Shown piece by piece: positions 26,308 to 34,952 of a stretch of DNA of 64,000 bases. Source of the stretch: Arcicella rigui (GTDB taxonomy: Bacteria > Bacteroidota > Bacteroidia > Cytophagales > Spirosomataceae); contig NZ_JAYFUM010000001.1 in assembly GCF_034929435.1 (NCBI RefSeq), positions 186,001 through 250,000 of the forward strand. The letters are read 5' to 3'. Position 1 is the stretch's first letter. Every line of letters begins with the position of its first letter. The notes beneath the pieces were generated by a model, which was given only the letters and a program-made list of their open reading frames with translations, was not told where the DNA came from and searched no databases. The position numbers and the translations under genes are program-made.

Positions 26308-27123
26308 TTGAATAAACTCCAAGCTTTCTTTCATCAATGTTTCTTCATTTTCAAACATTTTTCGCCAAATATTGGCTACCGCCAATTTTGAACTAAAAGC
26401 CTCAACCGACAAGTAAGCATCATAATTGATGTCTTTCAAAGCCTTAAAAACATCATCCCAATTCACATTTCCTTTGCCAACGGTACTTCTATCATTTTCA
26501 GATACTTGTACATGAACTAAATGCTTGCTCAGTTTTCTGATGGCATCGCCCAAACTTTTCTCTTCGATATTGGCATGAAAAGTATCAAACATGATTTTAC
26601 AATGCGGATGATTGATGTCTTCAACCAATTGTAATAATTCATCAGCACAAGAAACCAAGTAGCTTTCAAAACGATTGAGGTACTCTAATCCCAAAACAAT
26701 TCCTTTTTCTTGGGCATAATCTGCCAATTCTCTCAAGTTTTCTACTGCCCAATTCCATTCTTCTGGTGTAGCGGGCTTTCCTGTAAAATGACTTAGTGCA
26801 GAATGATAGGGGCCTGTCAATAAATCTGCTCCCAAAACCACAGCACAGTCAATCGCTTTTTTATTTCTTTCGAGAGTGGCGGCTCTCATTGCTGGGTCTG
26901 GACTGATTTGGTTGAAATCCGGTCCACAAATCGTTACGGCAATTCTATCTAAACCTAATTCATCTAATTTGGTACGCCATGTTTGCCAATGCTCTGGTTC
27001 TACATCAAAAATGGGTACTTCTACGCCCGTGAAACCAATTGCTTTGATTTGCTCTAACACAGGGAAAAGACTTTCGTTGATGTCTGTTCCCCACAAGAGC
27101 AAATTCATTCCGAATTTTTTCAT
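26287..27123 (-). CDS. sugar phosphate isomerase/epimerase, TIM-barrel family
   Basis: The 278-residue protein has the AP-endonuclease-2-like TIM barrel of the D-tagatose/D-psicose 3-epimerase and IolE group: MKKFGMNLLLWGTDINESLF, GFTGVEVPIFD, LGADLLTGPYHSALSHF, GIVLGLEYLNRFESYLV with a metal-binding Glu, HCKIMFDTFHANIEE, HLVHVQVSENDRSTVGKGNV and YLSVEAFSS with the last metal Glu. It has no signal peptide, so it acts in the cytoplasm, probably on a keto-sugar. Its last six residues are encoded by intergenic heptad repeat. An AraC regulator is divergent. Confidence 0.88.
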   Translation of the reverse strand: MKKFGMNLLLWGTDINESLFPVLEQIKAIGFTGVEVPIFDVEPEHWQTWRTKLDELGLDRIAVTICGPDFNQISPDPAMRAATLERNKKAIDCAVVLGADLLTGPYHSALSHFTGKPATPEEWNWAVENLRELADYAQEKGIVLGLEYLNRFESYLVSCADELLQLVEDINHPHCKIMFDTFHANIEEKSLGDAIRKLSKHLVHVQVSENDRSTVGKGNVNWDDVFKALKDINYDAYLSVEAFSSKLAVANIWRKMFENEETLMKESLEFIQARSFEL

Positions 27124-27366
27124 TTTATCTTTCGTGTAATTATGTTTTTAGAATTGTTTGTTGTGGTTTACTCCTTGTATTTGATTTTTATGAATTTAGA
27201 GGCAAGACTTTCAAAGTTTAGGGCTTAGTTTCTTAAACAGATAAGAATTTTACTGATACAAAATAATCTTAAAAAAATGATAAAAAACTCCGCTCTATTG
27301 ATGAGTTTTGACTGTATTTTGATATTTTTATGATTCATATAAATAATTAAAGTAAAAAAATAGGTT

Positions 27367-28260
27367 TTGAGAAATCCATTAAATAAAAGCATCGAATCGC
27401 CAAATCATTCTTTTACGATAAAAGAATTGAAAGAACCTTACTTCGATCCAAACTGGCATTTTCATCCGCATTATCAATTATTTGTGGTGTTGGAAGGCAC
27501 AGGAACACGCTTTATTGGCGATAATATCAAACATTTTGAAGCTGGAGATATGGTTTTTGTAGGGCCAGATTTACCGCATCTTTGGCGGAGTGATGAAGTG
27601 TATTTTCAAGGAAATCCTGCTTTTACAACTCATGGCATTGTCGTATATTTTACCGAAGATTTTCTTGGAAAGGATTTCTTTGAAAAATATGAAATGACCA
27701 AACTCAAGCACTTGTTTCTAAATGCCAGTCGTGGCTTAGAAATCAGCGGAGTGTTACACGATAAGATTCTTATCTACATGAAAGAATTGTTGCTGCTACA
27801 AGGTTTTGAGGCAATCTTGAAATTATTAGAAATGTTGAATTTATTAGCCAATTCCAACGAGTATGATTTTATCAGTAGTCTTGGCTACACCAATCCTTTC
27901 AAAACTTCTGAAACCGAAAGAATGCACAAAGTACACGAGTACGTTTTGAACAATTATCGTACTTCAATCAATCTTACAGAAGTGGCTTCGTTGGCTGGCA
28001 TGGCTACGGCTGCATTTTGTAGGTACTTTAAGGCAAGAACAAATAAAACTTTTTCGGATTTTGTCAGCGAATTGCGGGTTGGCTATGCTTGTAAATTATT
28101 GATGGAAGATAAATTGAGCGTCACGCAAGTTTGTTATGAAAGTGGTTTCAATACTTTGTCGAATTTCAATAAACAATTTAAAGATTTAAAAGGACAAACG
28201 CCTTCGCAATTTAGAGTAGCTTTTGGCGATACTTCTTTTAAAAAATCTCCTCAATCTTAG
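27367..28260 (+). CDS. AraC-family transcriptional regulator
   Basis: The 297-residue protein has an N-terminal cupin sensor (NWHFHPHYQLFVVLEGTGTR, AGDMVFVGPDLPHLWRSDE) and two C-terminal helix-turn-helix motifs (TSINLTEVASLAGMATAAFC and LSVTQVCYESGFNTLSNFNK). The start is a TTG at 27367: a TAG lies two codons upstream and the next ATG falls inside the cupin. It diverges from the sugar isomerase gene (243-bp gap) and probably controls it. Its 3' end overlaps the converging GreA-like gene by 23 bp. Confidence 0.9.
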   Translation: MRNPLNKSIESPNHSFTIKELKEPYFDPNWHFHPHYQLFVVLEGTGTRFIGDNIKHFEAGDMVFVGPDLPHLWRSDEVYFQGNPAFTTHGIVVYFTEDFLGKDFFEKYEMTKLKHLFLNASRGLEISGVLHDKILIYMKELLLLQGFEAILKLLEMLNLLANSNEYDFISSLGYTNPFKTSETERMHKVHEYVLNNYRTSINLTEVASLAGMATAAFCRYFKARTNKTFSDFVSELRVGYACKLLMEDKLSVTQVCYESGFNTLSNFNKQFKDLKGQTPSQFRVAFGDTSFKKSPQS

Positions 28261-28681
28261 CTTCTTTTCCTCTGAAATTAAAAGTATCGCCTTTGCCTTT
28301 GCCCATCAGTAATGCTCCGATGGGCGACTGTGGCGAAATAATCATGATATTTTCTCCGTCGATTTTACAAATACCCACACTTACAGCCAAAAAGTAATTG
28401 CCTGTGGAGGTTTTCAAGAAAGCACCCACTGCTCCTTTTTTAAAGACCAAATTCATATCAATTCGTTCGACGATGGCTTTTTCTCTTTTGGCTTGTTCGT
28501 GCATCAAACCGTGCATATCTCGGTCGAGTTGCCCCATTGCTCTGGACGTTTCGTACTTATCGCCCGCCGAAGATTTTGATTCTTCATTAGCAGAAGCCTG
28601 AGCCGCCTGCATGGCATCGAAAGAGGTTTGTATTCTTTGGTCTAAAAAATCTTTTATATAATCGACAATCTTTTGTTTCAT
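28238..28681 (-). CDS. GreA/GreB C-terminal domain protein
   Basis: The 147-residue protein ends SPQSPIGALLMGKGKGDTFN...KIEEIF, the FKBP-like C-terminal domain of GreA/GreB transcript-cleavage factors. The N-terminal half is a short helical segment (about residues 1-75) rather than the full acidic-tipped coiled coil, so classic cleavage activity is doubtful. Similar short proteins in Bacteroidota have sometimes been mislabelled as 3-oxoacyl-ACP synthase. The role is probably RNA-polymerase binding; this is inferred. Confidence 0.75.
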   Translation of the reverse strand: MKQKIVDYIKDFLDQRIQTSFDAMQAAQASANEESKSSAGDKYETSRAMGQLDRDMHGLMHEQAKREKAIVERIDMNLVFKKGAVGAFLKTSTGNYFLAVSVGICKIDGENIMIISPQSPIGALLMGKGKGDTFNFRGKEAKIEEIF

Positions 28682-28687
28682 GTTTTT

Positions 28688-28818
28688 TCAGCTTTGAGCC
28701 GTGAGCAATGAGCTTTCAGATTTGTGTTATCAGCTTTTTTAGCTTTGAGTCGTTAGCTATTGGCTTAATTTCAAAAAGCTCATAGCTCAAGGCTCACAGC
28801 TCAAAGCTATAAGCTATC
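28688..28818. repeat. heptad-repeat hairpin (TGAGCnn type) between GntR and GreA-like genes
   Basis: Left part: TCAGCTT, TGAGCCG, TGAGCAA, TGAGCTT, TCAGATT, TGTGTTA, TCAGCTT (28688-28736), then TGAGTCG, TTAGCTA, TTGGCTT (28746-28766). Right part: AGCTCAT, AGCTCAA, GGCTCAC, AGCTCAA, AGCTATA, AGCTATC (28777-28818), the complement type. The right arm touches the stop codon of the GntR gene (28817-28819). Confidence 0.8.
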
Positions 28819-29827
28819 AAAGCGTTTCCCTCCGAATCATATAAAAAGGATTTTTTACTTTAATTTTCTTTTTATCCAACAGCAATGCCGCAGCGGTTCT
28901 GCCCATTGTTTCAAAGTCGGTGGTGATAACGGTAATGCCCAAGAGTTCTTTCAAAGTAGTTTCATTAAAAGATACAATGCCGATTTCCTTGCCTAAAGTA
29001 TAGCTTGATTGACGGACTTTCTTCACCAATTCAGCCAAATCATGCTCTTCTACTACCAAATAAGCCGTTTCGGTTTGTAAAACTTCATCGTCAACATTCT
29101 CACGGATGATAAATTCCTTTTTAAAATTGATACAAAAGTAACGAACTCCACGCACAATTTCGGCTGGATAATTGCCATCGCTCGGGAAAACCAAGACAAT
29201 TCGTTGATACTTAACGAGTAAATCATTGGCACTTTCTAAGGCTTCGGACACATCTCGCTCAAAATCTTGATAAACCGTTAGGCATTCGTTTTTATAATCA
29301 GGCAAATCTTTATCCAACAAAACCAATTCATCAGCCGGGATTTTCTCCAAAGCTTTCATGGCAATGCCTTTTTCTGATTCAGGAAAAAAATGAGGCATCA
29401 CCACATAATAATTGTACTTGCCCATGTTTTTATCAATGATTTCATCGAAAAGGCGAGCATTATAATGATGAATTTGTAAATCAACCGAAGCTTTATCGCC
29501 TAATACTTTCAAGAAAGCATAGTAAATCAATTTTTTATAAGAACTGAGTTTATTGAAGATTAATAAAATCCTCATTTTTCTACTTTCTCCGCTATTGACA
29601 TAATAGCCTTTTCCTTGAACAGAAGTGATATAGCCTTTCTCTTTTAGTTCACGATAGGCTTTTTCTACGGTATCACGGGCTAAGTAATACTCTTCGCTAA
29701 GTTCGCTGATAGAAGGAAGCTGTTCATTTTTTTTCAAAACATTTCTTTCTATATCCGCAATCACCGACTGGATGATTTGCTTGTACTTGGGAGTTTTATC
29801 GCTTGGATTGAGTTTGGGCTGATACAT
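28817..29827 (-). CDS. GntR-family regulator with periplasmic-binding-protein-like sensor domain
   Basis: The 336-residue protein has an N-terminal winged helix (PKYKQIIQSVIADIERNVLK, LPSISELSEEYYLARDTVEK, ELKEKGYITSVQGKGYYV; residues 1-78) and a C-terminal LacI-type sugar-sensing domain (about 85-330; RILLIFNKLSSYKKLIYYAF, EIGIVSFNETTLKELLGITV). It diverges from rhaT, so L-rhamnose or a derivative is the likely signal and rhaT a likely target; that is inferred from position. Confidence 0.87.
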   Translation of the reverse strand: MYQPKLNPSDKTPKYKQIIQSVIADIERNVLKKNEQLPSISELSEEYYLARDTVEKAYRELKEKGYITSVQGKGYYVNSGESRKMRILLIFNKLSSYKKLIYYAFLKVLGDKASVDLQIHHYNARLFDEIIDKNMGKYNYYVVMPHFFPESEKGIAMKALEKIPADELVLLDKDLPDYKNECLTVYQDFERDVSEALESANDLLVKYQRIVLVFPSDGNYPAEIVRGVRYFCINFKKEFIIRENVDDEVLQTETAYLVVEEHDLAELVKKVRQSSYTLGKEIGIVSFNETTLKELLGITVITTDFETMGRTAAALLLDKKKIKVKNPFYMIRRETL

Positions 29828-30180
29828 TTTAGTGAAATCTTGCTTGTAAAAAGGAATGTTTATTAATTCCTAAAAAATATACTTTTACTTCAATATGAGC
29901 AGGCAAGTGCATGATAGTTACTTGTGCTTTTTGATTTATCCTTGTAAAATTTTATACGATTCCAAGATGTAAAATTACAAACTATTCGGTCAAATATAGA
30001 GAAATATCAGCTTTTACTCGGTGAAATGAAGCAAAAAAATAGCTTTTTTCTGATTCCGACAACATCAAAAATGTTGCTGAAATCACTGTGGGTAAAGCAT
30101 ACATTTTAGAGAGAAAATAGACACATTTTAACAAGTTTTTGGGAGGTATTTAACCACACAAACAAATTTAACAATTAATC
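29828..30180. other. 353-bp divergent regulatory region between gntR and rhaT
   Basis: It holds a possible leftward -7 box (minus-strand TATATTTG at 29991-29998), a perfect CAACAT-N5-ATGTTG inverted repeat at 30060-30076, and a CAAGT-N11-ACTTG inverted repeat at 29904-29924. Either repeat could be the operator of the GntR protein; nothing in the sequence decides between them. Confidence 0.4.
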
Positions 30181-31257
30181 ATGGGAGCAATTTTTGGCGT
30201 TATTTTTCACTTTATTGGTGGCTTTGCATCAGGTAGTTTTTATATTCCTTACAAAAAAGTTAGAGGGTGGTCTTGGGAAAGTTATTGGATTACAGGCGGT
30301 GTTTTTTCATGGCTTATTGTTCCGCCTTTAGCTGCTTTTCTTACCATTCCAGATTTCACTTCTATCATTGCCGAAAGTGCCAGTAGCGTTTTATTTTGGA
30401 CTTATTTTATGGGTGTTTTGTGGGGAATCGGCGGACTTACTTATGGTTTAGGAGTAAGATATTTAGGAATTTCTTTAGGAAGTTCAATCATTTTAGGACT
30501 TTGTTCGGTTTTTGGTTCACTGATTCCGTCGGTGTATTATTACTTCAATAAAACGGCTGGAAAAGATACTATTTACGATTTGATTTCAACTAATTGGGGA
30601 CAAATGGTTTTGTTGGGTTTGGCAGTTTGTGTATTAGGTATTGTGATTTGTGGAAAAGCTGGTGACAGTAAAGACAAAGATTTAGCAGGAAAAGTAAATA
30701 CTGAAAATCAGGAATTTGATATTGTAAAAGGACTTACGTTTTCGATTATTTCAGGTTTGCTAAGTGCTTGTTTTAGCTTTGGAATTGAAGCAGGTTCGGC
30801 GATGTCGAATATTGCCAATGAAATTTGGGTAGCGAATAATCCCGGACAAGGCGAATTTTTGTATCGTAATAATGTAGTATATGTAGTTATACTTTGGGGC
30901 GGGCTGACTACTAATTTACTTTGGTGTATGTACTTGAATTTCAAGAATAAAACTTTTGGAGATTATACCAACCCACAAACGCCATTATTGAAAAACTATG
31001 TTTTTTGTGCAGTAGCCGGAACAACATGGTTTTTACAATTCTTCTTCTATGGCATGGGCGAGAGTAGATTAGGCAATGGGCCAAGCTCGTGGATTCTTCA
31101 CATGGCATTTATTATTTTAGTAGCCAATTCGTGGGGATTGATTCTGAAAGAATGGAAAGGTGTATCAAAGAAAACACTCACTACTATTGTGATTGGAATT
31201 TTAACGATTGTCGCCTCGGTATTGATAGTAGGTTATGGAAATTCACTAAAAGGTTAG
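30181..31257 (+). CDS. rhaT: L-rhamnose/proton symporter
   Basis: The 358-residue inner-membrane protein has about ten hydrophobic helices and begins MGAIFGVIFHFIGGFASGSF followed by YIPYKKVRGWSWESYW, the RhaT signature. It imports L-rhamnose with protons. Downstream rhamnose catabolic genes (rhaA, rhaB, rhaD) are not in the window. A GntR regulator is divergent and a strong terminator follows. Confidence 0.93.
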   Translation: MGAIFGVIFHFIGGFASGSFYIPYKKVRGWSWESYWITGGVFSWLIVPPLAAFLTIPDFTSIIAESASSVLFWTYFMGVLWGIGGLTYGLGVRYLGISLGSSIILGLCSVFGSLIPSVYYYFNKTAGKDTIYDLISTNWGQMVLLGLAVCVLGIVICGKAGDSKDKDLAGKVNTENQEFDIVKGLTFSIISGLLSACFSFGIEAGSAMSNIANEIWVANNPGQGEFLYRNNVVYVVILWGGLTTNLLWCMYLNFKNKTFGDYTNPQTPLLKNYVFCAVAGTTWFLQFFFYGMGESRLGNGPSSWILHMAFIILVANSWGLILKEWKGVSKKTLTTIVIGILTIVASVLIVGYGNSLKG

Positions 31258-31278
31258 TATTCAAAAGATTAGTAGAAC

Positions 31279-31317
31279 AATAAAAGCTCCAAGAGTAATA
31301 CTCTTGGAGCTTTTATT
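31279..31317 (+). terminator. terminator of rhaT
   Basis: AATAAAAGCTCCAAGAG (31279-31295) pairs with CTCTTGGAGCTTTTATT (31301-31317), a 17-bp stem with a 5-nt loop. Confidence 0.92.
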
Positions 31318-31712
31318 GTATTAAATATCATAACAAATTGAAGATTTCAAGTATTCGGTAAATTTTTGGTACATTATTTGGTCGTAAATATTTGATAAAT
31401 GTAGGAAATTTTATACAAGAATAGATAATTATATGAGTAAGGTATAATATCTTTATTTGAGAATTTACTTAATTCACTCTTTCTCTACAAAATATTTGTA
31501 ATTTGCACCACTAATTCGCACTCAAAAAAGCATTTTTAAAGAAATCTTCTTAAATTACTTAACGGGAATATTGAAAATATTTCATTCGTCAGGTATTCGT
31601 TTGAATGCAATTTAACGTATCTGTTGATAAGGAAGAATGAGGAATCGTAAAATGAAATATTTGCCAAATAAATTAGAGATAGCAACCATAATGTCCTAAA
31701 GCTAAATAACTC
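31318..31712. other. 395-bp intergenic region before the FIST gene
   Basis: AT-rich, with no complete TAnnTTTG promoter, no strong hairpin and no heptad units that I can see. A 63-codon frame on the minus strand (31536-31727) overlaps the FIST start and looks spurious. Confidence 0.35.
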
Positions 31713-32852
31713 ATGAAAACTCAACAATGTATATTCAAAGCAAAACAGTGGAAAACCGTCAGTGAAACTTCTGGTTTCTCAGCATCGAATGCTCAATTAG
31801 TACTGGTGTTTGGCGAACGCACTTGCTTGGAAAGCATACAACCTTATCAATACTTAAAAGAATTATATCCTGCGGCGAATATTGTGATAAATTCGACTTC
31901 TGGTGAAATTTATGAAGATGCGGCACACGATAATTCAATTGTAGCCACAGCTATTGAGTTTGAAAAAACACTTGTAAAAACGACTGAAATAAATATTGCC
32001 AATCACCACGAAAGTGCTTCGGTGGGCGAAAAAATAGCCGAAGATTTATTAGGAGATTCCCTAAAAGCAATTTTTATTATCTCGGATGGCTCAAAAGTAA
32101 ATGGAAGTGCTTTAATTGCCAGTTTAAACCAAAAAGTTGACGAATCCGTATTGATATCAGGAGGTTTGGCAGGTGATGCGGCTCGTTTTGAAAAAACCCT
32201 TGTGGGTTTGAATAGCGAACCCGAAGAAGGAAAAATTATCGGTATAGGTTTGTACGGTAACGACCTTCAAGTAGGACACGGAACGATGGGAGGTTGGGAC
32301 GGATTTGGCCCAGAAAGAGAAGTAACAGAATCAGAATATAATATTTTATATAAAATCGGTGACAAGGCGGCACTCGACCTGTACAAAGAATACTTAGGTA
32401 AATATGTAGAACAACTTCCCGGAGCGGCATTGCTTTTCCCATTAGCCATGAGAGAAACAGAAGACGCTGAACCCGTAGTAAGAACTATTTTATCTATCGA
32501 CGAAGAAAATAAAAGTATGACTTTTGCAGGAGAATTACCTAAAGGTTCTTTGGTGCGTTTTATGAAAGCCAACTTTGATAGACTCATCGACGCTTCTGCT
32601 AAGGCTGCTCAAGATTCAATAGTACCTTTTGGAAATTCACCAGATTTAGCTATATTAGTCAGTTGTGTGGGTAGAAAATTAGTACTTGGACAAAGATCAG
32701 ACGAAGAAGTGGAAGCTGCCAGAGAAGTATTAGGCTCTGATACTGTCATTACTGGATTTTACTCGTATGGTGAGATTTCACCACTTAACCCGAATGCTCG
32801 TTGTGGATTGCACAATCAAACAATGACGATAACTACTTTTTCAGAAAATTGA
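31713..32852 (+). CDS. FIST-domain sensor protein
   Basis: The 379-residue soluble protein has a FIST_N domain (about 25-210; LVLVFGERTCLESIQPYQYL, INSTSGEIYEDAAHD, ILISGGLAGDAARF) and a FIST_C domain (about 215-370; LPGAALLFPLAMRE, ILVSCVGRKLVLGQRSDEEV, VITGFYSYGEISP, FSEN). FIST domains are intracellular sensors thought to bind small ligands such as amino acids. The next gene, 5 bp away, is a hybrid histidine kinase without its own input domain, so the two probably form one signalling unit. Confidence 0.9.
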   Translation: MKTQQCIFKAKQWKTVSETSGFSASNAQLVLVFGERTCLESIQPYQYLKELYPAANIVINSTSGEIYEDAAHDNSIVATAIEFEKTLVKTTEINIANHHESASVGEKIAEDLLGDSLKAIFIISDGSKVNGSALIASLNQKVDESVLISGGLAGDAARFEKTLVGLNSEPEEGKIIGIGLYGNDLQVGHGTMGGWDGFGPEREVTESEYNILYKIGDKAALDLYKEYLGKYVEQLPGAALLFPLAMRETEDAEPVVRTILSIDEENKSMTFAGELPKGSLVRFMKANFDRLIDASAKAAQDSIVPFGNSPDLAILVSCVGRKLVLGQRSDEEVEAAREVLGSDTVITGFYSYGEISPLNPNARCGLHNQTMTITTFSEN

Positions 32853-32857
32853 TTAGA

Positions 32858-34387
32858 ATGGATAATACAAACCTTCATCGCTTACTCAAGAAGCAAATAA
32901 ATAAAAATTTAACAGAAGACTGTTTGAAAAATGAAAATCTTCAGAATTTCATTAAGGCAGTCAACGACTCATATTTTAGCTTTGACAGAGATAAAGAATT
33001 ATTTGAGCATTCCTCATTACTGAATGAGCGTGATTATGCTGAAATTAATAATAAGCTTAAAGATGAAATTAAGCAAAGAAGACTTTCTGTTCAAAAGCTG
33101 ATAGAAGCTATTTATTCGCTTGAAGTAAACGAAAGTGCTGAAGTGAAGTCATTAGACCCAGACAATATGCTGGCTTTGATGGATTTTCTTCAAGTGCAAA
33201 TTGATAACCGTAAAGTACTTGAAGCTGAACTTAGAAAATCTAAGGAATTGGCAGAAGCTGCAACGCAGGCAAAATCTGAGTTCCTTTCGATGATGAGTCA
33301 CGAAATCAGAACGCCACTAAATGCTATTGTGGGACTTACCTACTTGATGCAACAAGAAGAAGTGTCTGAATCTTTGGCAGAAAACTTGAAAATTTTACAG
33401 TTTTCAACCAACAATTTGCATGTGTTGATTAATGATATTTTAGATTTTAGTAAAATCGAAGCAGGTAAAGTAGAGTTAGAAAAAATACCTTTTGATTTCA
33501 AGCAACTAATTTCTAATATCAAAAAAGCCAACCAAATCAAGGCTGAAGAGAAAGGAAATAAAATCAAATTAATGATTGATGACGACGTACCGAATATCGT
33601 AATGGGTGATGCCTTACGTTTGGGACAAATCATCACAAATTTGGTTTCTAATGCGGTGAAATTTACCAAAAATGGAAGTATCACAGTTGAATTGGCTCAA
33701 CAAAGACGTTACGACAATTACGTTACTTTAGACGTGTCAATTTCTGATACAGGTATTGGTATTCCTTTGGAAAAACAGTCGATGATTTTCGAGAAATTTA
33801 CTCAAGCTAACTCAGAAACTACTCGTCAGTTTGGCGGAACAGGTTTAGGCTTAGTAATTACCAGAAGATTACTCCAATTACACAATAGCGATATTTGTTT
33901 AGAAAGTGAAGAAGGAAGAGGCTCTAAGTTTTATTTTACTTTAGACCTCGAAATCGGTACAGAGTTGAAGAGCAAAACTATCGACAACGGTGGAAATGAG
34001 CTATTGAACGAAAATACTTTAAAAGGCGTAAAAGTATTATTGGTAGAAGATTATCCAATGAATATCAAAGTAGCTACGAAGTTTTTAGAGCGTTGGCAAG
34101 TAAATGTGGAGGTGGCAGAAAACGGACAATTAGCATTAGAAAAATACGAAACGGGCAAGTACGATTTGATTTTGATGGATATTCAAATGCCAGTTTTAGA
34201 TGGTTACTCTGCAACGGCTCAAATCAGAGAATTTGATACGGATATTCCAATTATTGCTCTTACAGCTTCGGCAACCTTGAATAACCAAGACAGAGCATTT
34301 TTAGTAGGAATGAACGACTACGTAACGAAACCTTTCAACCCGAACGAGTTATTCCAGAAAATTGCAAAATATAGCTATCGCTTGTAA
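32858..34387 (+). CDS. soluble hybrid histidine kinase with C-terminal receiver
   Basis: The 509-residue cytoplasmic protein has an N-terminal helical part (about 1-125), a HisKA domain with SMMSHEIRTPLNAIVGLTYL (phospho-His), an HATPase domain (NLVSNAVKFTKNGSI; DTGIGIPLEK; GGTGLGLVI) and a receiver (KVLLVEDYPMNIKVATKFL, LILMDIQMPVLDGYS with the phospho-Asp, NDYVTKPF). There are no membrane helices or PAS domain, fitting input from the FIST protein encoded 5 bp upstream. The ATG at 32858 is used; an in-frame ATG at 32801 would overlap the FIST gene by 52 bp. The output partner is not here. Confidence 0.92.
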   Translation: MDNTNLHRLLKKQINKNLTEDCLKNENLQNFIKAVNDSYFSFDRDKELFEHSSLLNERDYAEINNKLKDEIKQRRLSVQKLIEAIYSLEVNESAEVKSLDPDNMLALMDFLQVQIDNRKVLEAELRKSKELAEAATQAKSEFLSMMSHEIRTPLNAIVGLTYLMQQEEVSESLAENLKILQFSTNNLHVLINDILDFSKIEAGKVELEKIPFDFKQLISNIKKANQIKAEEKGNKIKLMIDDDVPNIVMGDALRLGQIITNLVSNAVKFTKNGSITVELAQQRRYDNYVTLDVSISDTGIGIPLEKQSMIFEKFTQANSETTRQFGGTGLGLVITRRLLQLHNSDICLESEEGRGSKFYFTLDLEIGTELKSKTIDNGGNELLNENTLKGVKVLLVEDYPMNIKVATKFLERWQVNVEVAENGQLALEKYETGKYDLILMDIQMPVLDGYSATAQIREFDTDIPIIALTASATLNNQDRAFLVGMNDYVTKPFNPNELFQKIAKYSYRL

Positions 34388-34407
34388 GTGGTTTTTATTT
34401 TTATATC

Positions 34408-34446
34408 AAAAAAGCCTTTACCGATTTTGTCGATAAAGGCTTTTTT
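34408..34446. terminator. terminator after the hybrid kinase
   Basis: AAAAAAGCCTTTA (34408-34420) pairs with TAAAGGCTTTTTT (34434-34446). Symmetric A and T runs let it act in both directions, between the kinase and the converging DUF1569 gene. Confidence 0.9.
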
Positions 34447-34456
34447 GTTTGGCTAC

Positions 34457-34909
34457 TCAAACACCAAATTGTTTCAAGTGGTGGTCTAAGTGTTTATAAA
34501 ACATATTATTCCATTCTGATTTGTTCAAAACGCCGAAAGAATGCGATTCTTTTCCGTCAAAATAAGCTTCTCCCAATTCAAAAGTTTTTTCAATATAGTG
34601 TATCAAACGAGCTTTTTCTTTCTCAAAATCTCTACTGCTTTTAATAATAAAATTGGGAGCAGTCTGGGTATTTTTCTTGTAAGGTTCGCCGTTTACAACT
34701 TTGTTTTTGACAAAAACCTTGAGCATAAACTTCACTAAGGCATTCGGAACAGGGTGGGTGTTTTCATAAACAAGCTCATAACTAACATTGCAATGAGCCA
34801 GCATTTGAGCTACATCCATTTTTCCCCAAAGCCTTTGTGAGGAAGGGCTTAATTTTTCAATACGACTTAGCAACTCGGCTTTATCGTTTGGATTGAATAC
34901 ACTTTTCAT
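34457..34909 (-). CDS. DUF1569 (DinB-like) protein
   Basis: The 150-residue protein matches the DUF1569 pattern, a DinB-type four-helix fold: LWGKMDVAQMLAHCNVSYEL with a conserved His-Cys, a middle PNFIIKSSRDFEKEKARLI, and the end MFYKHLDHHLKQFGV, whose His residues would complete a metal site. The biochemical role is unknown. It precedes hemB on the same strand (hemB is upstream, 43 bp apart). Confidence 0.8.
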   Translation of the reverse strand: MKSVFNPNDKAELLSRIEKLSPSSQRLWGKMDVAQMLAHCNVSYELVYENTHPVPNALVKFMLKVFVKNKVVNGEPYKKNTQTAPNFIIKSSRDFEKEKARLIHYIEKTFELGEAYFDGKESHSFGVLNKSEWNNMFYKHLDHHLKQFGV

Positions 34910-34952
34910 TCGTTGAGTTTTTGATTAACTGATTGAATGTAAAGATGTTAAA

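Noticed and set aside
32801..32857. Longer start for the hybrid kinase overlapping the FIST gene
   Set aside because: It would overlap the upstream gene by 52 bp, while an ATG 5 bp after that gene's stop gives normal operon spacing.
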